Origin: Roseimaritima sp.
Lineage (GTDB): Bacteria; Planctomycetota; Planctomycetia; Pirellulales; Pirellulaceae
Length of the DNA: 17,980 nucleotides
Reading direction: 5' to 3'
Assembly: GCA_007124075.1 (NCBI GenBank)
Contig: SLFV01000075.1
Coordinates: 1 to 17,980, forward strand
Positions 6,638-13,754 of this stretch are shown piece by piece (within the stretch, counting starts at the first letter, position 1; each line of letters starts with the position of its first letter). The translations under genes were made by a program, and so were the position numbers. The notes beneath the pieces are model-generated. The model saw nothing but the letters and a program-made list of their open reading frames with translations. It did no database searches and was not told the origin of the DNA.

Positions 6638-7527
6638 GCGGAGGGGCTAGCGTGCAGACGCCCGATTCGGCTATCGGCCTACTGGCCGGCTGGGGCCGCT
6701 TCCCTGTGTTGGTTGCTCAGGCGATCAAACGACGCGGTGGACGCGTCTGTTGTGTCGCGCTGCGGGACCACGCCGATCCGGTGCTGGAACAATTTTGTGA
6801 CGAATTCCAATGGATGGGAATCGCCAAGATGGGCGGGCATATGCGGTTCTTTCGGAAACACGACGTCCGCCGGATGACGATGGCGGGTAAGGTGTTCAAG
6901 TCGCAAGTCTTGTTTTCAGGACCGGTACTGTGGCGTCATCTTCCCGACTGGACCTGCTTTCGCACATTGGCACCGCTGCTGCTGGCCCGGCGTCGCGATA
7001 CCCGCGATGACAGTTTGTTGTTAACGATCACCAACGCCTACCTAGCTCGAGGGATTGATGTCTGTCCCGCAACGGAGCTTGCACCGGAGCTGCTTGTGAA
7101 ACCTGGAAACCTAACCCGACGCCAATCCGGAACGACACAGCGTCGTGACATTGAGTTTGGTTGGCAGATCGCCAAGCAAATGGGGGGCCTGGATATTGGC
7201 CAAAGCATCACGGTCAAGGACGGCACAGTCCTGGCAGTCGAGGCGATCGAGGGAACCGACGCCTGCATCGAACGAACCGGGGCGCTGTGCCCCCGCGGAG
7301 GCTGGACGCTAATCAAAGTGGCCAAACCCAATCAGGACATGCGGTTTGACGTTCCCACGATCGGGCCGCGCACCATTCGCAAAGTCGCACAGGCGGGAGG
7401 AACAGCGATCGTGGTTGAGGCGGACAAGACGATCGTGGTCGACGAGGCTGAAACCATTCGGTTGGCCGAGGCTTTGGGGATTGTCGTCCACGCGGCTGCC
7501 GCCGTGTCGGTCGCCGCAGCCGCCTAA
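6634..7527 (+). CDS. lpxI: UDP-2,3-diacylglucosamine pyrophosphatase (LpxI)
   Basis: LpxI hydrolyses UDP-2,3-diacylglucosamine to lipid X and UMP, the step done by LpxH in E. coli. It is the alternative, unrelated enzyme (formerly DUF1009) described in Caulobacter. The 297-aa product matches the family's usual length. It starts with a Gly-rich segment (GLLAGWGRFP, 15-24). Typical motifs follow: VEAIEGTD (202-209) and KPNQDMRFDVPTIG (231-244), the latter holding the acidic residues thought to be catalytic in the family. The last 20 residues are Ala/Val rich. The ATG overlaps the lpxD stop by four bases, so the two are probably translationally coupled. No lpxA, fabZ or lpxB is in view. Confidence 0.93.
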   Translation: MSGGASVQTPDSAIGLLAGWGRFPVLVAQAIKRRGGRVCCVALRDHADPVLEQFCDEFQWMGIAKMGGHMRFFRKHDVRRMTMAGKVFKSQVLFSGPVLWRHLPDWTCFRTLAPLLLARRRDTRDDSLLLTITNAYLARGIDVCPATELAPELLVKPGNLTRRQSGTTQRRDIEFGWQIAKQMGGLDIGQSITVKDGTVLAVEAIEGTDACIERTGALCPRGGWTLIKVAKPNQDMRFDVPTIGPRTIRKVAQAGGTAIVVEADKTIVVDEAETIRLAEALGIVVHAAAAVSVAAAA

Positions 7528-7561
7528 CACCCTGTTGAAAAAGGGGGCTGATTCGCAGAAA

Positions 7562-7588
7562 CCCAACGTTTTGGTTACGACGTTAGGG
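7562..7588. terminator. Candidate bidirectional terminator hairpin
   Basis: CCCAACGT (7562-7569) pairs with ACGTT-A-GGG (7580-7588), with one bulged A and a 10-base loop. It sits between the convergent ends of lpxI and the aldolase gene. Neither side has a long T run (the minus side has TTT directly after the stem), so termination is inferred mainly from position. Confidence 0.35.
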
Positions 7589-7597
7589 CCGTGGCCT

Positions 7598-8578
7598 TTA
7601 CTCATTCCTGACTGCGCGTCCAATTTTGACAGCATCTCGGACACCACTGGAAAGCCCCCCATCACCACCGACAGCGAGAAAGCGGAACCCCTGCTGAAGT
7701 CGCTTTTCTACAAGGCTTGCCGAGCAAAGGGTGCCCAGCGGAACCCCGGTTTCGCGGGCGACTTCCACTACCTGTTCGATCGCCTCCTCCACCGCAGGGT
7801 CTCCCAAGGGAACGCCTAGCGAAAACGCCAAGTCGGACGGGCCGATGAACAATCCACCGATGCCGGGGGTTTCGGCTATCGCCTTGCAGTTCTGCACGCC
7901 AGCGGCCGATTCAATCATCACCCAGAGCACCAGTTCCCCCTGGGGATCCAGTGGCCAGAGGTCAGCCCGCTGGGCGTATTCGCGCCCGGGCAATCCCCAG
8001 TATCGGGCGGCCCAGCCGTAACCGACGCCCCGCAATCCCTCTGGTTCAAATACAGGCGAATCTTTCAATTGTGGAAATCGGCTAGCCTGTACCATTGCTT
8101 TAGCATCCTCCGCCGAATCGACGTGCGGGACCAACAGGCCCATCGGCCCAAGGTCCAGGACCTGCTTGATAATGAACTGCAATTGTTCACGGCCAGCCGC
8201 GGGAACCCGCACAAAAGGCACCGTTTGCGGAGCAAGGCCGTTGTTGACGATCTGCGCTTTGTTGATCATCCCTAACAGGTAACCTTCCAAACGGGTGACA
8301 TCGTAGGGGGAGTGCTCCAGATCAATAATGACGAAATCAAGCCCACTTCCCGCAACCCAGGCTCCCGTGCGTGGAGAGACGTTCTGCGAAAAAATCCCGA
8401 ATGCGGGTTTACCGGTTTCCATCAGGGTAACGAATTTGTTCAACCTTGCTGGCGGATCATCCGCGAATGCGCTGGGACAGACAATCAGCATGACCGTGCA
8501 ATGCAAGGACAACAACAGGGTGCGGACCGCTTGGGAAACCGTATCGATTCTAGGCGCGGCGGGTGTGTGGTAATTCAT
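7598..8578 (-). CDS. Exported HpcH/HpaI-family aldolase
   Basis: This 326-aa protein belongs to the class II pyruvate-dependent aldolase family (HpcH/HpaI, citrate lyase-like TIM barrel). These enzymes cleave 4-hydroxy-2-oxo acids to pyruvate and an aldehyde with a divalent metal. Visible motifs are DLEHS (86-90, His89 as likely base), PFVRVP (Arg124), IESAAG with metal ligand Glu223, and GPSDLAFSLG with Asp249. Unlike most members it begins with a likely Sec signal peptide: a hydrophobic stretch around 20-36 and an AFA-DD cleavage site after residue 39. The frame extends to a TTG at 8593, but ATG 8578 is preferred because CAGGT precedes it. It starts 33 bases after the oxidoreductase gene and is probably co-transcribed with it. 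The substrate is unknown. Confidence 0.88.
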   Translation of the reverse strand: MNYHTPAAPRIDTVSQAVRTLLLSLHCTVMLIVCPSAFADDPPARLNKFVTLMETGKPAFGIFSQNVSPRTGAWVAGSGLDFVIIDLEHSPYDVTRLEGYLLGMINKAQIVNNGLAPQTVPFVRVPAAGREQLQFIIKQVLDLGPMGLLVPHVDSAEDAKAMVQASRFPQLKDSPVFEPEGLRGVGYGWAARYWGLPGREYAQRADLWPLDPQGELVLWVMIESAAGVQNCKAIAETPGIGGLFIGPSDLAFSLGVPLGDPAVEEAIEQVVEVARETGVPLGTLCSASLVEKRLQQGFRFLAVGGDGGLSSGVRDAVKIGRAVRNE

Positions 8579-8611
8579 TGACCTGTCTTTCAATCGTGGT
8601 TTGAACGGGCC

Positions 8612-10009
8612 CTAAATCGACCAGGGAGCCCGGAAAGGACGCTCTAGCATCGAATTCACTTCATCGTCGTCGCTCCGTTCGGTTGCTGGATTCCACTTGA
8701 ACGGGCGTTTGACAATTTGGGCAATGCTGCCCAGGATGCATAGGGTCGCGGTGCTGTGCCCAATTTCCACCGGTTCAATCGGGTCGCGTCCCTGTTGGAT
8801 TGCCCGCAGGAAATCACCAGCATGGTCGGCGTCCACATCATCGCGGACATGCTGTTGGTGGTCTGGGTTACTGACGGGTAAACGAATTTCTCCGGCCCCA
8901 ATCACGGAATCGCGGATGTTTTCTGGGTACGTAACCAGTTTGCCACCAAGGGTGATTTCGAGGCGACCCTCGGTTCCTTCGAATTTTGTTGCGGAACTGC
9001 TGCGAGTCTCGCAGATCAGTTCGACACCGTTAGCGTATCGCGCTTTAAAGGCCGTTTTCGAAGCAGTATCAAACAGGCTTCCCGCCGGCAAGAATTCGGA
9101 ACCGTTGTCTTCGTATTCAATGGGTGTGGTCCCATCCATACCCAGCCCCCACTGCGCAATGTCGTTGGTGTGTGCCCCAAAGTTGGTGGTCTGTCCATTG
9201 GAATAGTCGCGGATGTAGCGCCAGCGATGGAAGCAGCGTTCCATGTGGAAGGGTGCAAGCGGGGCGGAGCCAAGCCAAAAATCGTAGTCAAAACCTGCGG
9301 GAATAGGTTGTGGTTGCCAACCGGGACCGGGGCTATCGAAATGGTTGCCAGCCACCCAGGTCCGCACGCGGCGAATCTCACCCAACCTTCCATTGCGGAC
9401 CAACTCGCATGCCCGACGAACCGCCGGACTGGACCGAAACTGAGCTCCGGTCTGAAAGACGCGATTGTATCTTCGCACCGCGTCAACCATGGCGCGTCCT
9501 TCGCGAATTGTCAGTGCCAGAGGCTTTTCGCAGTAGACATCTTTTCCCGCTGCCATCGCCGCAATCGCCATGATCGCATGCCAGTGATCCGGGAACGCGA
9601 TTACGACCGCATCCACATCGTCTCGGGCCAGAACATCGCGGAAGTCGACGTAGGTGTCACAGCCTTTGTAGCGACCAGATCGGGTCTCCCCAGCGTAGTA
9701 GTCTTCGATCCAGCCTTTGGCGGTTTCGCGCCCGAGAATCTGGTCGGGGTGGTAATAGCCGGTTCCGCGTTTGTTGACATCGCAAACAGCCACGAAGCGG
9801 CACGCGGGATGCACAAGAAACGAGGGAATCAAACGCTGGCTTTGATGACCACAGCCCAGCATCGCCAGATTGATTCGTTTACTGGGAGCGTTTTCACCAA
9901 GCACGCTGGCGGGGACAATCGCCGGTGCGGCCGCCGCCATCGTCCCCATCCCCGCCACCTTAAGCCAATCACGCCGATTGCTCTGTTGGAATGAATTAAC
10001 GTCGAACAT
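8612..10009 (-). CDS. Tat-exported Gfo/Idh/MocA-family oxidoreductase
   Basis: The 465-aa product is an NAD(P)-dependent sugar or polyol dehydrogenase-type protein. It starts with a twin-arginine signal (NRRDWLKVAG, Arg12-Arg13, then an Ala-rich hydrophobic stretch to about 38). A Rossmann domain follows with LGCGHQS (51-57) and the family EKP motif (161-163). The C-terminal domain includes NFGAHTNDIAQWG (276-288). Tat export suggests it folds with its nucleotide before crossing the membrane, as glucose-fructose oxidoreductase does. The frame is open to 10138, but ATG 10009 is preferred because GGAAAG stands nine to ten bases upstream and the Tat motif follows at once. Such paralogues are numerous in planctomycetes. 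The substrate cannot be told from sequence. The aldolase gene follows 33 bases downstream. Confidence 0.93.
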   Translation of the reverse strand: MFDVNSFQQSNRRDWLKVAGMGTMAAAAPAIVPASVLGENAPSKRINLAMLGCGHQSQRLIPSFLVHPACRFVAVCDVNKRGTGYYHPDQILGRETAKGWIEDYYAGETRSGRYKGCDTYVDFRDVLARDDVDAVVIAFPDHWHAIMAIAAMAAGKDVYCEKPLALTIREGRAMVDAVRRYNRVFQTGAQFRSSPAVRRACELVRNGRLGEIRRVRTWVAGNHFDSPGPGWQPQPIPAGFDYDFWLGSAPLAPFHMERCFHRWRYIRDYSNGQTTNFGAHTNDIAQWGLGMDGTTPIEYEDNGSEFLPAGSLFDTASKTAFKARYANGVELICETRSSSATKFEGTEGRLEITLGGKLVTYPENIRDSVIGAGEIRLPVSNPDHQQHVRDDVDADHAGDFLRAIQQGRDPIEPVEIGHSTATLCILGSIAQIVKRPFKWNPATERSDDDEVNSMLERPFRAPWSI

Positions 10010-10391
10010 AGAATGTCTTTCCAAAATCCACATGCCCCGGGCGGCCGCAAGCCCAGGGACGCGGTGCAGGGTCTTCGGCCAGACCGTCTTTTGTCTGTCG
10101 GTCATCGCTTCCGAAAACGGCTCGCGCGGCGTTTCCATGATACGCGATCGGTGGGGAGGATTCCAGCAATCGCAAGGAACCGTCGGAAATGGTCGTCGCC
10201 GTTGTCACGGAGGGCTGTCGCTTGGTTTAGACGCGTCCGCGACATGGCCTGGTTCATCACCGACCAGGCATGACGATGCCCTGCGTTTTCGAGACCGAAG
10301 AAACCGAAAGTTAGTTTGGGAACTACGGCAGCGTTCGTACCAGGTCCGCTACCGGACCGCTTGACCGCAGACTTCGCCAAGCGGCCCCCGC
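10010..10391. other. Upstream region of the oxidoreductase operon
   Basis: No convincing gene is present. A 92-aa minus frame from a TTG (10102-10380) has no recognised family and an unconvincing start. A hairpin GGTCCG-CTAC-CGGACC at 10343-10358 lies about 35 bases past the end of the 830-aa gene. It could stop its transcription, although no T run follows. The promoter for the oxidoreductase-aldolase pair should be here but none stands out. Confidence 0.4.
10343..10358 (-). terminator. Possible terminator hairpin after the 830-aa gene
   Basis: A perfect 6-bp stem with a four-base loop lies 34 bases downstream of the stop codon on the minus strand. There is no T tract, so this is a weak call based on stem and position only. 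Confidence 0.25.
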
Positions 10392-12884
10392 CTAGGGATG
10401 CGCCGCTGCGGTTCTGGTTGTCGGCTGGGAGGGTTGCGGGGCGATCGCAAACGCCAGCCAGCCATCACGTAACACCAGTTGATTAACCTCACAACGGTCC
10501 AAGGCTGGATGCTGTATCAAGGCATCACTGGTAATTTTGATGGGCTGCTGCTCGTCGAACACGCGGTTGAATACTGCACGGATGCCGAGCCGCTGCCCCA
10601 TTGTTAGCCTTGGCGCCTGGATCGAAAGGTGACCGTCGCGGACAAAGCTGGCCTGCAAGCCTTCGTACTGCGGCCGATAAAACGCGCGCACAATGAAATG
10701 CCTCAGATCAACACCACCCTCGGCCTTCAACTGGACGATGCGAAACGTCATCGTCATCCGGTCATCTTGCCACTGGATGGTGATCGGTCGCGTGGCAGCA
10801 AACCGCACTTGCACGTCCGCTGGCATCTGATCGATCATTGAATTCGGCTGGCGACCGAACATCGCAAATATTTCCTCGGCCAAAATGCTAATATTCTTTG
10901 TCTGCTCGGCTGGCGCAAGCCGCTCAAAGACATTATTGATCGCCGACTGATGGACCTGCATGCTGAACAGGCTATTGCTGAGCGCCCGCGGACGTGGGGT
11001 GTGTGCGGCCAACTGCCAGGGACCGGCCACCCGGTATCGCGCCGACAGTCGCTGTGCATCGGTTTGCATGTCAACGACGGTTGGGGCCAGACGCAACCGG
11101 GAAAGAGGGCCAAGGAGCTGTTCGGAAAGCTGCACCGTACGCGATTCAATTTCTCTTTCCAACTCCTCGTCCAACGCCACCGCGATCTGGGTCTCCATCC
11201 GCGATTCGCTAATCCGTTTGGCCAAGGGGTAAGTGTCATAGTATTCCGAAATCGCTAAACCACGGACGAACGAGCCAAGCACCGGGATTTCATCGTACTT
11301 GGTCCGAAAACCGCGGAGCACGGTCTGCTGATTCGCCTGGGCCTTCGTCCCCGCGACGGTGGCCCCATTGGACGTTACGGTCAACTGGGAGGTTGCCACA
11401 AATGCCGCTTCACTGCCGGTTCTCAATCGCACAATCGATCTTTGGCCCGTGGTTTCCGCCTGCACGTTTCCCGTGGTGATCAGTTGCATTGCCCAACGGT
11501 GCTGATCGGGAACCAAGCGTAACCGGAGTTTGCTGCGGATCTTGCTGGTTCCGCCAACCCTGGTTCCAAGGATCGTTTGCGAAACGGGCTGAGTTCGGGC
11601 AGGTGGATCGGGTAACAAATCATTCAACAACTCCTCGGTCAACGCAAACCGAATGTTGGCGTTGCGATAGTGGACATCAACAGCCCGAGCGACCAACTGT
11701 GGCAGTTTTCCGGACGCAAATCGCAGGTTCTGCACGATCCCGGCGACGTCAATACTGACAATATCCAGCGGATCTTCTTCTTGCCTTTCCAACTGTTGCA
11801 GCAGTCTGGTGTAATCGACCGGCCCCGCAGCCCATGCCCGCATTGTGTCCGCCAATTCGGACACCGCGGGCTCCTGTCGCAACCAGCTTTTCTGGATATC
11901 GGTTAACCCATCCCACTGCAAACGTGACAGCAATCGTTGGGCAAACAGTCGACGTTTACCCGCATCCGTGTGAACGGCAGGATCCAGAATGCGATCCAAC
12001 ATCAAGTACGTTCGCCATGCGTCCGCGTCTCCGGTCTGCTGACAAGCCTCGTACGCCGCAACCACTGTGTGTTGGACCTGGGCGCGATCGACGTGCGTCA
12101 AAATCTTTGACATATTCTCCCGCTGTTGGTTCTGGCAACACAAATGCCATGCGGTTTGCCAGACAGCCAATCGACGATCCAGAGCATGACCTGATTGAAG
12201 CCATGCCAAACGTGCGATCGGATCGGGTTCCAGTTCTGCCTGCTGCAAGCCCTGGGCGGCCAATTCCTGAAGGGAGGACAAGATTTCTTCCGACCGATAA
12301 TCACCCAGCGATTGCAACGCCTGGAGACGGCGGAGTCCCGCTAAAACGCGACCGCTCCAAACCTCTGCGGGGCCCGCGTCCAGTGTTTTCAACTGCGAGT
12401 TCAACGCTGGCGTCGCGGGCCAACCCAGGGAAGGCTCCGCGGTGGCGGAGCGTCCCAACGGTGAAATTGCGGTCGGCGCCAAAGCACTACTGGCCGTAAC
12501 CACCGTGACGGACCGCGGCACCGGATCGGTCCAGCCCGCCAACTCGTCATGCGATTCCAACAAGGGGGCGCGTAAGGTGACCTCCGCCGGAAATTCAATC
12601 GGGCCGACCAAACCAACGGCAACATGGCTTTGGATCGCAGGTGGCTCGGAATAGTCGACCCGACGATCTGCGGGATCGATTTGCGATACCAGCGGGCTGG
12701 TTGGCTGCGCCAGCGGACGCGGCAGTAACGCATAGCTGGTCGATACCAGTCCCTGCACGCGAACGGGAGCGTTTTGCCCCCCCGTGGGGCTTGTCAAAGA
12801 CTGACGCACCAACAATACCGCGATGGCACCGCAGACCAACGAAGGCCAGATGATCAGAGTGGATTTGCGTTTCCTGCGGGGCAT
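10392..12884 (-). CDS. Membrane-anchored protein of unknown function with tandem beta-rich modules (830 aa)
   Basis: I do not recognise a named family. The basic start (MPRRKRK) and a single hydrophobic segment (9-26) suggest an inner-membrane anchor with the rest in the periplasm, or an uncleaved signal. A Pro/Ser/Ala-rich linker follows to about 160, then a mainly helical region (about 170-370), then a beta-rich part (about 400-820). The last part seems to hold two similar modules. Each opens with a strand running into a helix (RFALTEELLNDLLP at 412-425; SMQVHQSAINNVFERL at 641-656) and continues as long amphipathic strands. This layout recalls lipid-binding tubular (BPI/TULIP-like) folds, but that is inference. 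The start is well supported: GGAGGA lies nine bases before ATG. It is transcribed away from the DUF3293 gene. Confidence 0.85.
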   Translation of the reverse strand: MPRRKRKSTLIIWPSLVCGAIAVLLVRQSLTSPTGGQNAPVRVQGLVSTSYALLPRPLAQPTSPLVSQIDPADRRVDYSEPPAIQSHVAVGLVGPIEFPAEVTLRAPLLESHDELAGWTDPVPRSVTVVTASSALAPTAISPLGRSATAEPSLGWPATPALNSQLKTLDAGPAEVWSGRVLAGLRRLQALQSLGDYRSEEILSSLQELAAQGLQQAELEPDPIARLAWLQSGHALDRRLAVWQTAWHLCCQNQQRENMSKILTHVDRAQVQHTVVAAYEACQQTGDADAWRTYLMLDRILDPAVHTDAGKRRLFAQRLLSRLQWDGLTDIQKSWLRQEPAVSELADTMRAWAAGPVDYTRLLQQLERQEEDPLDIVSIDVAGIVQNLRFASGKLPQLVARAVDVHYRNANIRFALTEELLNDLLPDPPARTQPVSQTILGTRVGGTSKIRSKLRLRLVPDQHRWAMQLITTGNVQAETTGQRSIVRLRTGSEAAFVATSQLTVTSNGATVAGTKAQANQQTVLRGFRTKYDEIPVLGSFVRGLAISEYYDTYPLAKRISESRMETQIAVALDEELEREIESRTVQLSEQLLGPLSRLRLAPTVVDMQTDAQRLSARYRVAGPWQLAAHTPRPRALSNSLFSMQVHQSAINNVFERLAPAEQTKNISILAEEIFAMFGRQPNSMIDQMPADVQVRFAATRPITIQWQDDRMTMTFRIVQLKAEGGVDLRHFIVRAFYRPQYEGLQASFVRDGHLSIQAPRLTMGQRLGIRAVFNRVFDEQQPIKITSDALIQHPALDRCEVNQLVLRDGWLAFAIAPQPSQPTTRTAAAHP

Positions 12885-13182
12885 CCAGTGTGCTCCTCCG
12901 TGGCCGGTTGTGGAATTTAACCAAGTTCACTCGCGGTGACCCTCTCCGCCAACTGTTGCATCGGGAAACCAGCAGCGTCCAGTTCACGCAGACTCGTCAT
13001 ATCGCTACAACCGCTACATGCGAATCCAAGTTGGCGATCCCAATCTTCCGCAATGCACACAAGGTTGCCCACGAGGTTGTGAAGGAAAACCTTTAGACCG
13101 CAACTGACCACCCGACTGACCGAAGGACGGCCGCACGGATGGCAAGAACCAACTTGCTGGGAATGCTGGCCGCTAGGGAAGC
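12885..13182. other. Divergent intergenic region
   Basis: This stretch separates the minus-strand 830-aa gene from the plus-strand DUF3293 gene and should carry both promoters. GGAGGAGC on the minus strand, just before 12884, is the ribosome site of the 830-aa gene. Short frames crossing it (such as 12890-13096 plus and 12917-13111 minus) have no family resemblance and are not called. No clear -35/-10 pair was identified. Confidence 0.4.
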
Positions 13183-13647
13183 ATGTCTGGCAACGCTAAC
13201 GCAGTGATCGATCACTTCCGCGAAACAGGAGTCATCAGCGTGGACACATCGAGCGACGAATTACACCCCGCCTATTTTGAAACACGTTTTCGTGTCGACC
13301 AATTACCAGTGGCTTGGCCACCGCAGTTCGCGATCATTTCGGCTTACGCGACAACCGGACAAACATGGACCCGCAAGCGGAATCGAGCCGCTGACCGAGC
13401 GTTGCGGCGGCACTTGCGGGAGACGAACGTTTGGCACTGGCGGCTGGTCGGCTACAGTCCGGCCACCGACCATTCGGAACCCAGTTGGGCGTGCGCCATG
13501 CCGAGGGTGGAGGCCATGAAGCTTGCCATCCGCTTTCTTCAGGACGCCATTTACTGGGTAGAACAGGACGAACTCTTCGTGCTTTCATGCCAGTCCAACC
13601 AATCAAGACGGCGCGTCGGCTCTTTCCGCCACCGACTGAGAGAATAA
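13183..13647 (+). CDS. DUF3293 domain-containing protein
   Basis: This 154-aa soluble protein matches the pattern of the DUF3293 family, whose function is unknown. It has an FAIISAYATTG segment (49-59) and conserved basic residues around RKRNRAADRALRRHL (63-77). It then shows a GYSPATDHSEPSW segment (90-102) and a C-terminal FLQDAIYWVEQDELFVLSC (118-136). The start is fixed: an in-frame TAG lies at 13174-13176 and ATG 13183 is the first start after it, with AGGG four bases upstream. The Arg-rich last 15 residues lie beyond the domain. It stands alone on the plus strand between two minus-strand genes and gives no clue to a pathway. Confidence 0.8.
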   Translation: MSGNANAVIDHFRETGVISVDTSSDELHPAYFETRFRVDQLPVAWPPQFAIISAYATTGQTWTRKRNRAADRALRRHLRETNVWHWRLVGYSPATDHSEPSWACAMPRVEAMKLAIRFLQDAIYWVEQDELFVLSCQSNQSRRRVGSFRHRLRE

Positions 13648-13661
13648 ATCCGTATCGTTCC

Positions 13662-13677
13662 CGATGCGTTAGCATCG
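13662..13677. terminator. Hairpin between convergent genes
   Basis: CGATGC-GTTA-GCATCG is a perfect 6-bp stem with a four-base loop, 15 bases after the DUF3293 gene and 78 bases from the end of the convergent porin gene. It has no T run, so it could be a weak bidirectional terminator or a small dispersed palindrome. I recall CGATGCGTTAGCATCG-like sequences as common in Rhodopirellula-type genomes, but this was not checked. Confidence 0.35.
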
Positions 13678-13754
13678 TGCGATAAATTACTGTCTGAACT
13701 TTTTCCCTCTTGCATAAATGCTAGCGAATGGGCCAAAAACGGCGAAAGTCGAAC

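Noticed and set aside
10010..10138. Extension of the oxidoreductase frame to an ATG at 10138.
   Set aside because: It would place the twin-arginine motif about 55 residues from the start. ATG 10009 has GGAAAG upstream and puts the motif at residues 12-13.
10102..10380. A 92-aa minus-strand frame just after the 830-aa gene.
   Set aside because: It needs a TTG start without a clear ribosome site, has no recognisable domain, and overlaps the expected promoter region of the oxidoreductase gene.
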